Origin: an uncultured Lachnospiraceae bacterium | GTDB taxonomy: Bacteria > Bacillota > Clostridia > Lachnospirales > Lachnospiraceae | Direction of reading: 5' to 3' | Assembly: GCA_945609985.1 (NCBI GenBank) | Contig: CALYZQ010000015.1 | Span: 1 to 34,482, forward strand | Length of the DNA: 34,482 nt | Shown: in pieces, positions 16,970-24,684 of the stretch | Position numbering within the stretch: the first letter of the stretch is position 1 | Layout: every line of letters begins with the position of its first letter | Translations under genes and position numbers: made by a program | Notes under the pieces: model-generated | What the model saw: the letters and a program-made list of their open reading frames with translations, nothing else | Told to the model about the DNA's origin: nothing | Database searches by the model: none

Positions 16970-16998
16970 TCGAAATCCTATAGAAAATGTAGTAAAAT
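16970..16998 (+). promoter_or_regulatory. Candidate sigma-A promoter of the beta-mannosidase gene
   Basis: TCGAAA (16970-16975), a 17-bp spacer and TAAAAT (16993-16998) lie 33 bases before the start codon at 17032. Confidence 0.55.
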
Positions 16999-17031
16999 AG
17001 AAATAGCAAAGTCTATAGGAGGCGATGGGGT

Positions 17032-19440
17032 ATGAAGAGACTTAGTTTAAATGGTACATGGAGAATGGAAGGTGCAGGCTATGGGTGTGCAGGCACGGTT
17101 CCGGGCTCCGTGTACTCTTTTTTATTGGAAAATGAACTGATGGAGGACCCATTCTTTCGTCAAAATGAGTTGGAAGCGCAAAGGCTTTTGGACAATGAGT
17201 TTGTATTTAGCAGAACCTTTGATTTTACGGTAAGTGGAGAGAAGGTTCTGCTTTATTGTGCAGGTTTGGATACCCTGTGCGATATTTACATAAATGACAG
17301 ACATGTGGCATACACGGACAATATGCACCGTACTTATGAATTTGATGTGACGGAGCTTTTGGTGAATGGGGAAAACAGTATTCGTGTGGTATGTCACCCC
17401 TTTGATGATTATATTAAGGAGAAACAGGCAAAAGAACCGCTCATGGCACCCTGGCATTGCTCTGAAGGAGCAGGACATATCAGAAAGGCTTCCTGCATGA
17501 TGGGTTGGGACTGGGGTCCCAGACTTCCGGATGCAGGTATTTGGAAGGATATTGAGTTCCTTGTGCTTGACAGTGCAAGAATTACAGATTTTCACATTTT
17601 GCAGAGTCATGAGGAGGGGAAGGTATATCTTACTCCTAAGGTGGAGACGGACAGGGAGTCACAGATAACAGTAACCGTAAAGACCCCGGAGGGAGAGCTT
17701 CTTGAACTTGCGCCAGGTGAAGAAACAGAGATTTCAAATCCGAAGCTTTGGTGGCCAAACGGTCTGGGTGAGCAGCCTCTGTATACCGTGACTGCAAAAG
17801 TTATGGAAGGCGGCGAGGTGACGGATTCCGTGGAGAAGAAGGTGGGTCTTCGCACGCTCAAGCTGATTCGGGAAAAGGATGAATTCGGAAAAAGCTTTTG
17901 TCATGAGATAAACGGTGTGCGTTTCTTTGCCATGGGAGCAGATTACATACCGGAGGACAATGTTTTAAGTCGAGTTACTCCTGAGCGAACCTATGATTTG
18001 ATTAAGCAGTGTAAGCGAAGTAATTTTAATGCCATCCGCGTGTGGGGAGGCGGTATCTATCCTACAGATGCTTTCTTTGATGCCTGTGATGAAATGGGTA
18101 TTATTGTGTTCCAGGATATGATGGTGGCATGCATTACCCTGAGTGGTGAAAAGGCCATGATGGAGAATTTCAAGGCAGAGCTTTATGATAACCTTCGAAG
18201 AATCAGGCATCACGCTTCTCTGGCATTAATCAGCGGCAACAACGAGGTGGAGGAAATGGTTGCCTTTGATGAGAACATTCAGGATAAGCCCCGCGTACAG
18301 GAAATCTATCTGGAATACTTTGAAGGAATGATTCCCGAGGTGGTAGAGGAGGTATGCCCTTATATTCCATACATTCCATCTTCTCCCTCCACCTGCGGAC
18401 ATTTTATAGACCCTCGCAATGAGAACTACGGTGACTGCCATTACTGGGAGGTATGGCATGGCAACAAGCCCTTTACGGAGTACCGCAATAAATATTTCCG
18501 CTATTTGAGCGAATTCGGCTTCCAGTCCTTCCCCTGTGAGAAGACCATCAATGCTTTTACACTGCCGGAGGATAGGAATATTTTCAGCCGTGTCATGGAA
18601 ATGCACCAGAGAAACGGTGTGGCAAACGGCAAGATACTGACCTATTTATCGGAGACCTTTAAGTATCCCAATGACTTCGGTGTGCTTTTGTACGCATCCC
18701 AGCTTTTGCAGGCTGAGGCCATGCGTTACAGTGTGGAGCATTTGAGAAGACATCGTGGCAGATGTATGGGAGCACTTTATTGGCAGCTGAATGATATCTG
18801 GCCTACTGCATCCTGGTCCAGTATTGATTATTACGGACGCTACAAGGCACTTCATTATGTGGCAAAGCGTTTTTACAATCCTATTCTTATCAGCTGTAAG
18901 GAGACCGGTGAGAAGACCACAAGACCGGTTGTAACTCTGGAACCCAAATTGCACGATTATGAAACCAAGGCACAGCTTTGTGTGACCAATGAGACCCATG
19001 GTGATATCGTGGGAACGGTAGCATGGGCACTACGGGACAGCAATGGTAATGTGCTGAAGGAGGGCAATGAAGAAATCACGGTGCCTGCATTTACGGCAGT
19101 ATGGCTTGATGAAATGGATTTTGATAAGACGGATGTAGACAATACTTATTTAAGTTATGAATTTATCGTGTATGGCAATTGCGTTTCTGAGGGAACGGTG
19201 CTGTTTACTGCACCCAAGTATTTTCATTTTGTTGACCCGAAGCTGCGTTATGAGCGAAACGGGGATGAAATTACGGTTTATGCTGAAGCTTATGCAAAGT
19301 CCGTTGAAATCGATTCTCCCGATTCAGATTTTATACTTAGTGACAATTATTTTGATTTAAACGGCGGATGTAAGACGGTAAAGATATTGGAGGGAACGCC
19401 CGGTACCATCAGGCTCCGCTCCGTATATGATATCAAATAA
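17032..19440 (+). CDS. GH2 beta-mannosidase-like glycosidase
   Basis: The 802-residue product has the beta-mannosidase layout of GH2: sugar-binding domain (about 1-175, MKRLSLNGTWRM start and GWDWGPRLPDAGIW), Ig-like domain, TIM barrel (about 275-600) and C-terminal beta domains. The acid/base is Glu405 in SGNNEVEE and the nucleophile Glu494 in LSEFGFQSFP, both as in known beta-mannosidases. There is no signal peptide, so it should act on imported mannosides in the cytoplasm. AGGAGG (17017-17022) is 9 bases before the ATG. It is followed by the remains of a D-lyxose isomerase, an enzyme type that can also convert mannose to fructose. Confidence 0.85.
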   Translation: MKRLSLNGTWRMEGAGYGCAGTVPGSVYSFLLENELMEDPFFRQNELEAQRLLDNEFVFSRTFDFTVSGEKVLLYCAGLDTLCDIYINDRHVAYTDNMHRTYEFDVTELLVNGENSIRVVCHPFDDYIKEKQAKEPLMAPWHCSEGAGHIRKASCMMGWDWGPRLPDAGIWKDIEFLVLDSARITDFHILQSHEEGKVYLTPKVETDRESQITVTVKTPEGELLELAPGEETEISNPKLWWPNGLGEQPLYTVTAKVMEGGEVTDSVEKKVGLRTLKLIREKDEFGKSFCHEINGVRFFAMGADYIPEDNVLSRVTPERTYDLIKQCKRSNFNAIRVWGGGIYPTDAFFDACDEMGIIVFQDMMVACITLSGEKAMMENFKAELYDNLRRIRHHASLALISGNNEVEEMVAFDENIQDKPRVQEIYLEYFEGMIPEVVEEVCPYIPYIPSSPSTCGHFIDPRNENYGDCHYWEVWHGNKPFTEYRNKYFRYLSEFGFQSFPCEKTINAFTLPEDRNIFSRVMEMHQRNGVANGKILTYLSETFKYPNDFGVLLYASQLLQAEAMRYSVEHLRRHRGRCMGALYWQLNDIWPTASWSSIDYYGRYKALHYVAKRFYNPILISCKETGEKTTRPVVTLEPKLHDYETKAQLCVTNETHGDIVGTVAWALRDSNGNVLKEGNEEITVPAFTAVWLDEMDFDKTDVDNTYLSYEFIVYGNCVSEGTVLFTAPKYFHFVDPKLRYERNGDEITVYAEAYAKSVEIDSPDSDFILSDNYFDLNGGCKTVKILEGTPGTIRLRSVYDIK

Positions 19441-19449
19441 GGAGGCTTT

Positions 19450-19727
19450 ATGAAGCGTTCACAGATTAATGCGGCATTAAAAGAATTAGAGGCAATGTGT
19501 GAAAAACATCACTGCTATTTACCGCCCTTCTGTCATTTCACACCTGAGGAATGGCAGGAGAAGGGGCATGAATATGATGAGGTCCGGTGCTTCTGGGAGA
19601 GGTGAGTCAGTGTAATGATGACAGCTTAGACAACCGGTTTAATCCTCCCGTGGGAAGATTTCCGGAGATAGAGGAGGACGAGCCTCCCTACCGCCTTTTG
19701 TGTAATGAGTATCCTCCGGCAAAGTAA
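19450..19727 (+). pseudogene. D-lyxose ketol-isomerase remnant with the middle deleted
   Basis: The first 51 codons (19450-19605) match the start of D-lyxose isomerases: MKRSQINAALKELEAMCEKH, then LPPFCHFTPEEWQEKGHEYDEVR, after which the frame ends in TGA. From 19602 a different frame gives the family's C-terminus: NDDSLDNRF, GRFPEIEEDEPP, LLCNEYP and TAA at 19727. The catalytic cupin core, on the order of 80-130 codons, is absent. Fold-critical metal ligands are therefore lost and the product cannot be active. AAGGAGG (19439-19445) shows it was translated in an operon with the beta-mannosidase gene. Confidence 0.85.
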
Positions 19728-19747
19728 GAGGAATCACTATTGTAGCC

Positions 19748-19776
19748 GTGACACTTGGAGAAAAAGGTGCTATAAT
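19748..19776 (+). promoter_or_regulatory. Sigma-A promoter of the transglutaminase-like lipoprotein gene
   Basis: GTGACA (19748-19753), a 17-bp spacer and a consensus TATAAT (19771-19776). A perfect palindrome, GGTGCTATAATAGCACC (19766-19782), is centred on the -10. Confidence 0.75.
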
Positions 19777-19828
19777 AGCACCAGGGAAGAAATAAGTATA
19801 CGAAAGATTATGAGGAGGATATGTACTA

Positions 19829-21874
19829 ATGAAGAAGAACTTAATCAAAAGAACTTTTTTATTTGCACTGTGTACGATAATGACCTTGAATCTTACTGCC
19901 TGTGGTTATGGTTCTGCAGGTAAAGCGTATCTGAAAGAGCAGATTTCGCAGACTATGAAAGAACAGGCCAAGAAGGAGAAAGAAAAGGACAAGCAGGTTG
20001 AGCAGTCCGAGAGTAAAACCGATGAGATGGAAGCAGAGACGGACGAAGTGCAGACAGAAACCGAAGAAGTTATTGAGAGTACTCCGGAGTCCACAGATGA
20101 ACAGGTGATAGAGATTTCTCAGACAGACCTGCAAAATATACAGAACATCAGGGAACAGGTAACTGCTATGCAGCAGCTGAATACAGGTCTGATGGAGCGC
20201 ATTTATAATTGTTATGCAGATGAAAACAATGCCACTGCTTCTGTATCAGATATTGCCAATTATGCATATGAGTATATGGACGAGATACAGGCAACCTATG
20301 ATATGATTTATAATTTCTCCTCTGATTACAGCAGTACGGATTTGGTTAACACCTATAAAGCAACTATGGATTATTTTTTACAGATATATGATACCTACAA
20401 TAATTTGTATCAGGTAGGTTTGACCAATTATGAAGTAATCAGTACCCTCGAAGCCGGTAATGCAGACTCCGTAGGAACCAATGAAGAAATTGTATCAAGC
20501 GAGTTTGATAAAAAGAAGGCAATGGTGGAAGCACTTCAACAGATTTCATATCCTGCTTTTATGGAGCTGCCAATGGTGGAGCTGGTAGAGAACTATAGCA
20601 ATTATCTGTATGCGTATAGAGAATTGTACAAGGGTTATCAGTTGGATGATTTGCTCAGACAAAATTCTGCACTTAATACATTGGATGCATTGCAGGTGCA
20701 GGTAGTCAATGCTGCAGAGCAGTTTGATGCAGATGTGAGAATGCAATGTGTAGCAATGTACAATCGTATGAATGAAACCTTAAATCCATTGGGACAGGAA
20801 ATACTGGATGCAGTGGACAGACTTGAGGTGAATATGCCGACAAGCCGTTTTACTTATCAGAATCAGGAGTTGAGCCCTGAGATTGATTGGAGCTATATGG
20901 GTACGATTTTCCCTGCATTGTACAATTCCTTGGATTATGTAATCAGTATGAGCGCTATCTGTGAGCAGGGTGCTTGCGATGTATTAATTGAGGCAGAAAT
21001 TGAAGGGTTCTCCCAGAAATACTCTCAGAAGGTAACCCTAGACAGGGAAATCACCAGACTGTACATAAAGCCGACGTTGCTTTCCGACTTGAAGTTAAGT
21101 TCTCAGAAGAATACGCAGTTAAAGATTTCAGTGACAAATTTGGATAATAACAAAATTATCATTCAGGATACCAAAACTATCACACTGATGAGTTTGTATG
21201 ATTTGAGCTTGTCCAATGAAGAGAACGGTATGCATCCGTTTATCAATACCCTTGCATGGGTAACTCCGGAAGCGGATGAAATAAAGGCATTAAAGAGGCT
21301 GGCTATTGAAGAAATTGTAGAACTTTCCAAAAACTATGAATATTGGGTTGAAACCGATGAGGGAGCGGTAAATGCAGCGTTAATGACAGGTATCGTGGGA
21401 TATCAGCCCGGTAATTTACAAAATCTGGTGTTACAGGAGTATTACGTGAGAATACAGGCATTGGCAATCCAGTGTGCAATGAGTGATGCGGGTATCGCTT
21501 ATAATATGTCCGCTTATTCCTCCAGTGATTTTGCGAAGGCATTACAGAGAGTTGTGCCTCCGGCAGAAACCATCAATTCCAAGAGTGGAGTTTGTATTGA
21601 AACTGCTCTGGTTATGGCAAGTGCCTTGCAGTCAGCAAATATGCACTGTATGCTGGTGTTCCCTCCCGGTCACTGTCAGGTGGCGGTGGAGATCTGGGAG
21701 ACAGGTGAATACCTATTGATTGAAACAACTTGTCTGCCTGTTACGAATAGCAATTACAAGGATGCGGTTGTCTATTTATCCAAAGAGGAGTGGGCTGAGA
21801 AGCTTACAAACACCAACTATATTATTGACTGTAATATGGCACCGTACTTAGACCTGACACCTATTTATTATTAA
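19829..21874 (+). CDS. Lipoprotein with C-terminal transglutaminase-like domain
   Basis: The 681-residue product has a lipoprotein signal peptide with lipobox LTAC (Cys25). An acidic, Lys/Glu/Thr-rich linker spans about residues 30-95, followed by a helical region (about 95-350) and a beta-rich middle. Near the C-terminus is a transglutaminase/cysteine-protease-like triad: Cys589 in SGVCIETALVMASAL, His615 in PPGHCQVAVE, and Glu632 in LLIETT where Asp is usual. It should act outside the membrane, perhaps on cell-wall or surface proteins, which is an inference. AGGAGG (19813-19818) lies 10 bases before the ATG. It has its own promoter, and a strong hairpin follows the gene. Confidence 0.7.
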   Translation: MKKNLIKRTFLFALCTIMTLNLTACGYGSAGKAYLKEQISQTMKEQAKKEKEKDKQVEQSESKTDEMEAETDEVQTETEEVIESTPESTDEQVIEISQTDLQNIQNIREQVTAMQQLNTGLMERIYNCYADENNATASVSDIANYAYEYMDEIQATYDMIYNFSSDYSSTDLVNTYKATMDYFLQIYDTYNNLYQVGLTNYEVISTLEAGNADSVGTNEEIVSSEFDKKKAMVEALQQISYPAFMELPMVELVENYSNYLYAYRELYKGYQLDDLLRQNSALNTLDALQVQVVNAAEQFDADVRMQCVAMYNRMNETLNPLGQEILDAVDRLEVNMPTSRFTYQNQELSPEIDWSYMGTIFPALYNSLDYVISMSAICEQGACDVLIEAEIEGFSQKYSQKVTLDREITRLYIKPTLLSDLKLSSQKNTQLKISVTNLDNNKIIIQDTKTITLMSLYDLSLSNEENGMHPFINTLAWVTPEADEIKALKRLAIEEIVELSKNYEYWVETDEGAVNAALMTGIVGYQPGNLQNLVLQEYYVRIQALAIQCAMSDAGIAYNMSAYSSSDFAKALQRVVPPAETINSKSGVCIETALVMASALQSANMHCMLVFPPGHCQVAVEIWETGEYLLIETTCLPVTNSNYKDAVVYLSKEEWAEKLTNTNYIIDCNMAPYLDLTPIYY

Positions 21875-21900
21875 TTGTATTAGACGTTTTTGCATAAACG

Positions 21901-21909
21901 TGATAAAAT
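21901..21909 (+). promoter_or_regulatory. Candidate extended -10 promoter of the small membrane protein gene
   Basis: TGATAAAAT (21901-21909) is an extended -10 with TTAGAC (21880-21885) 18 bases before TAAAAT. It overlaps the left arm of the long hairpin at 21906-21945. Confidence 0.35.
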
Positions 21910-21945
21910 GATAGCGATGCACCATGCGGTGTGTCGCTATCATTT
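21906..21945 (+). terminator. Long hairpin, probable terminator
   Basis: Bases 21906-21923 pair with 21928-21945 in a continuous 18-bp stem with two G-T pairs and a 4-base loop. It lies 32 bases after the lipoprotein stop codon. The flanking A-run and T-run are short, so it may be a weak or two-way terminator, or a leader structure for the next gene. Confidence 0.6.
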
Positions 21946-21960
21946 GTTAAGGACAGAACC

Positions 21961-22350
21961 ATGCGTAATAAAATGAAGATATGGCTTATCTTAATTACAT
22001 TATTGACTGCGTTTATGGGTGAAGTGAAGGTAGAGTCACCTCTTATTTGCGTAGGACAAAATGTCGCCGGTCAAGTGATTACTCATGGTGAAGCAAATGT
22101 AAATACAGAAATTTGTACCACGGAAATGCTGGGTATTTACAGCAGTGTGGGAGAATGTCGGTTGACTGACCGATATGGCAATCGGAGAGGTGAGGAGAGA
22201 ATCACCTTATTTGTGTTGTCCGTATTTGTATTTATGCAGATAGTCGGTTTATCTTTGGGCGGCATGGAAGTATTGCCCGTAAAATGTTGTTTTTCTGAGG
22301 AATTAGTCACAATCTATATGCACAAATCTGACGGTAAAAAACGTATCTGA
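21961..22350 (+). CDS. Small membrane or exported protein, unknown
   Basis: The product is 129 residues from ATG 21961, which has AAGGA about 7 bases upstream. The frame is open 30 bases further left but runs into the hairpin. There is an N-terminal hydrophobic stretch (about residues 6-20, signal-like) and a second one at about 84-102. Six cysteines are scattered through the chain, among them a Cys-Cys pair near the end. I recognise no family. It is placed between the transglutaminase-like lipoprotein and a terminator, so it may be a single-gene unit. It could be a lineage-specific small protein. Confidence 0.5.
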   Translation: MRNKMKIWLILITLLTAFMGEVKVESPLICVGQNVAGQVITHGEANVNTEICTTEMLGIYSSVGECRLTDRYGNRRGEERITLFVLSVFVFMQIVGLSLGGMEVLPVKCCFSEELVTIYMHKSDGKKRI

Positions 22351-22388
22351 TTTTTCTCAAAAGAAACGTAACTTAACAACGAGTATTC

Positions 22389-22430
22389 AGGCATACTAAA
22401 GGCGTATGCTTATTTTGGTTTGCCTTTTTT
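22389..22430 (+). terminator. Intrinsic terminator with two alternative stems
   Basis: AGGCA (22389-22393) can pair with TGCCT (22421-22425), or AAAGGC (22398-22403) with GCCTTT (22422-22427), followed by a T-run to 22430. A competing stem GCATAC (22391-22396) / GTATGC (22404-22409) is also possible. Most likely it simply ends the small-protein gene. Confidence 0.6.
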
Positions 22431-22443
22431 GGAGGAAGAAAAT

Positions 22444-22578
22444 ATGCAGGATTTTTTCGTGGGAGTATTAATTGTAATTGTGGCGGCAGCAGGTATCTGG
22501 TGCTGGTGGTTTGAAAACAAGTCAGATAAGAAAGAAAACGATAATTCTCCGGATAAAGAAAAGCGGGATGCCGTGTAG
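22444..22578 (+). CDS. 44-residue single-pass membrane protein, unknown
   Basis: ATG 22444 to TAG 22578 encodes a short protein with one membrane helix (about residues 4-23, rich in Val, Ile and Ala, ending in WCWWF) and a highly charged Lys/Asp/Glu tail. GGAGG (22431-22435) is 8 bases upstream, a good ribosome binding site. It sits 25 bases before the ArsB/NhaD-type transporter gene and is probably co-transcribed with it, so a small accessory subunit is possible. No family recognised. Confidence 0.6.
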   Translation: MQDFFVGVLIVIVAAAGIWCWWFENKSDKKENDNSPDKEKRDAV

Positions 22579-22603
22579 GAGAACAAAGGAAGAAGGAATT
22601 ATT

Positions 22604-23959
22604 ATGTTAGCGCAGATTTTTGCAACAGCAATATTTTTATTAATGTTTATATTTATAGTGGTTGAAGTGGTGGAAAGACACGTTGTTTCACTGGTATGTG
22701 CCCTTTTGACAATTGTATTGGTATTTGGCTTATGCATGCAGGATATGGCGGCGATTGTAGATACCATCAATCTGAAGAGTCTGTTTACGGTAGAGTTTTG
22801 GTATCATACCGGAAATGAGGGAGGAAGCAGTGCAGGAATCAATTGGGAAACCATTATCTTCATTTTTGGTATGATGGTTATGGTGGAAGGAATGGCCAGA
22901 GTTGGTTTCTTCAGGTGGTTGTGCATGTATATTGCAAAGCTTGTAAGATACAAGGTTATTCCACTTTTTATGACCTTTATGGTATTGTCAACGATACTGT
23001 GTATGTTTATCGACAGTATCACTGTAATACTGTTTCTGGCGGCAGTTACCATTGAGCTTTCACGGTTGCTTAAACATAATCCCATACCGATGATCCTGGC
23101 AGAGATTTTTTGTGCCAATCTGGGAGGCTCAGCTACCATGTGCGGAGACCCTCCGAATATCATTATCGGTACATCTCTTGGTTATTTTTTTATGGATTTC
23201 GTGACAAATACCGGTGTGATTGCAGCAGTTTCCTTTGTTGCGGTACTGATATATTTTTATCTGGTATTTAAGAAGGATTTACTTGCCAAGGCTTCTGAGA
23301 AGATAGATTATAATAATTTACCCACACCGGAATCTACCATAACGGATAAGCGGGGATTTTATATCAGCAGTGTGATTTTTTTGGCAGCAATATTGCTTTT
23401 GGTGACCCATGCACAAACCGGACTTACCGTGTCTTCCATTGGTGTAATTGTGGCGGTTGCAACATTGCTTTCTTCGATAAGACATGCTAAGCTGTTATTA
23501 AAGCAGGTGGATTATAAAACCATTGCTTTTTTCATCGGCTTATTTGTAGTTATCGGTGGTTTGGAGAAGACGGGTATTCTGGAAATCATGGCGGGCTTCA
23601 TCGGTAAAATCAGCGGTGGTAATGTTCTGCTAATGATTGCGATTATCATATGGCTGTCGGCGATTTGCAGTGCATTTGTAGACAATATTCCTTTTGCAAC
23701 CACTATGATACCTATCATTAAAAGCCTGTCAGTTACCTACGGTGTAGACCTGTCCGTTCTTGCATGGACACTGGCAATAGGAACGGATATAGGAGGAAGT
23801 GCAACACCGATAGGTGCTTCAGCCAACGTAGTGGGAATAGCAACGGCCTCAAGAGAGGGCTACGTGATAAAATGGGGACAATACTGTAAGAAGATGGTTC
23901 CTGCCACGATTATTGTAGTGCTGATTTCTATGCTGGTTATTTATTTCCGATATCTGTAA
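22604..23959 (+). CDS. ArsB/NhaD-type ion transporter (IT superfamily)
   Basis: The 451-residue product has about eleven to twelve membrane segments. It carries the ion transporter superfamily hallmark CGDPPNIIIGTSLGY at about residues 182-196 and a second repeat motif (CSAFVDNIPFATTMIP, and GTDIGGSATPIGASANVV), as in NhaD, ArsB and related carriers. The substrate (sodium/proton, arsenite or dicarboxylate) cannot be read. The frame continues upstream to 22478 by overlapping the 44-residue gene, but AAGGAA (22593-22598) places the start at ATG 22604. The next gene begins 15 bases after its stop. Confidence 0.85.
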   Translation: MLAQIFATAIFLLMFIFIVVEVVERHVVSLVCALLTIVLVFGLCMQDMAAIVDTINLKSLFTVEFWYHTGNEGGSSAGINWETIIFIFGMMVMVEGMARVGFFRWLCMYIAKLVRYKVIPLFMTFMVLSTILCMFIDSITVILFLAAVTIELSRLLKHNPIPMILAEIFCANLGGSATMCGDPPNIIIGTSLGYFFMDFVTNTGVIAAVSFVAVLIYFYLVFKKDLLAKASEKIDYNNLPTPESTITDKRGFYISSVIFLAAILLLVTHAQTGLTVSSIGVIVAVATLLSSIRHAKLLLKQVDYKTIAFFIGLFVVIGGLEKTGILEIMAGFIGKISGGNVLLMIAIIIWLSAICSAFVDNIPFATTMIPIIKSLSVTYGVDLSVLAWTLAIGTDIGGSATPIGASANVVGIATASREGYVIKWGQYCKKMVPATIIVVLISMLVIYFRYL

Positions 23960-23974
23960 GGAGGAGAGTGCGTG

Positions 23975-24571
23975 ATGAAGGAACAATTGATTATTTCAGT
24001 AGGAAGGGAGTTTGGCAGTGGAGGTCATGAAATTGCCAAAATACTTTCGGAGCATTATAAAATTGATTTGTTGGATCATAATCTCCTGGATGAAATTGCA
24101 GTGGAAAGAGGACTGGACGCAGATACATTAAGACATTTGGATGAGAAGCATATTGCGCCCTTTGTCTCCAGATCCGTGCGGAATTTCAGTGTTTCCCCGG
24201 AAAAGAACATAGCACAGCTGCAATTTGATTATATTGAAAAGAAGGCAGCAAAAGGGGACTCCTTTGTTATTGTGGGAAGATGCAGCGAGCAGGTACTAAA
24301 GGCATATGATTCCATGGTGTCCGTTTTCGTCCTGGGTGAGAAACACCACAAAATACAGCGTATTTGTGAATTGTTTAAGCTGTCTGAGGAAAAAGCAGAG
24401 AAGTTCATGAAGGAAAAGGATACAAAGAGAAAGCGGTATCATAATGGACATTGTGAAGGGAAATGGGGAGATTCCCGAAATTATGACATTTCCGTAAACA
24501 GCAGTGTTCTGGGAATTGAGGGAACAGTTGCGGTACTGATTGATTTCATAGATAGGAAACGCCAGCTGTAA
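23975..24571 (+). CDS. Cytidylate-kinase-like family protein
   Basis: The 198-residue product begins with IISVGREFGSGGHEIAKIL, the P-loop-like motif of the cytidylate kinase-like family, which has SGG in place of the usual GKS/T. The centre has VIVGRCSEQVL and the C-terminal part Arg/Lys-rich lid residues (KDTKRKRYHNGH). Members are common in Clostridia and have no fixed role. AAGGAGG is upstream; a GTG at 23972 and an ATG at 23975 are both possible starts, and the ATG has better spacing. It is probably co-transcribed with the transporter. Confidence 0.8.
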   Translation: MKEQLIISVGREFGSGGHEIAKILSEHYKIDLLDHNLLDEIAVERGLDADTLRHLDEKHIAPFVSRSVRNFSVSPEKNIAQLQFDYIEKKAAKGDSFVIVGRCSEQVLKAYDSMVSVFVLGEKHHKIQRICELFKLSEEKAEKFMKEKDTKRKRYHNGHCEGKWGDSRNYDISVNSSVLGIEGTVAVLIDFIDRKRQL

Positions 24572-24580
24572 AAGATATGA

Positions 24581-24621
24581 AAAAGTCCTCCGACGTGGAT
24601 ATCTGTGTCGGGGGACTTTTT
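24581..24621. terminator. Bidirectional intrinsic terminator
   Basis: AAAAGTCCTCCGAC (24581-24594) pairs with GTCGGGGGACTTTT (24607-24620), with one G-T pair and a 12-base loop. A-runs and T-runs on the two sides let it end both the kinase-like gene (plus strand) and the HerA-like gene (minus strand, stop at 24685). Confidence 0.85.
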
Positions 24622-24684
24622 ATGTATAAGGGAGCGTGCCTGCGGCTACCATGATGTCCCTAACGCCTTTCACTCCCTTGTATT

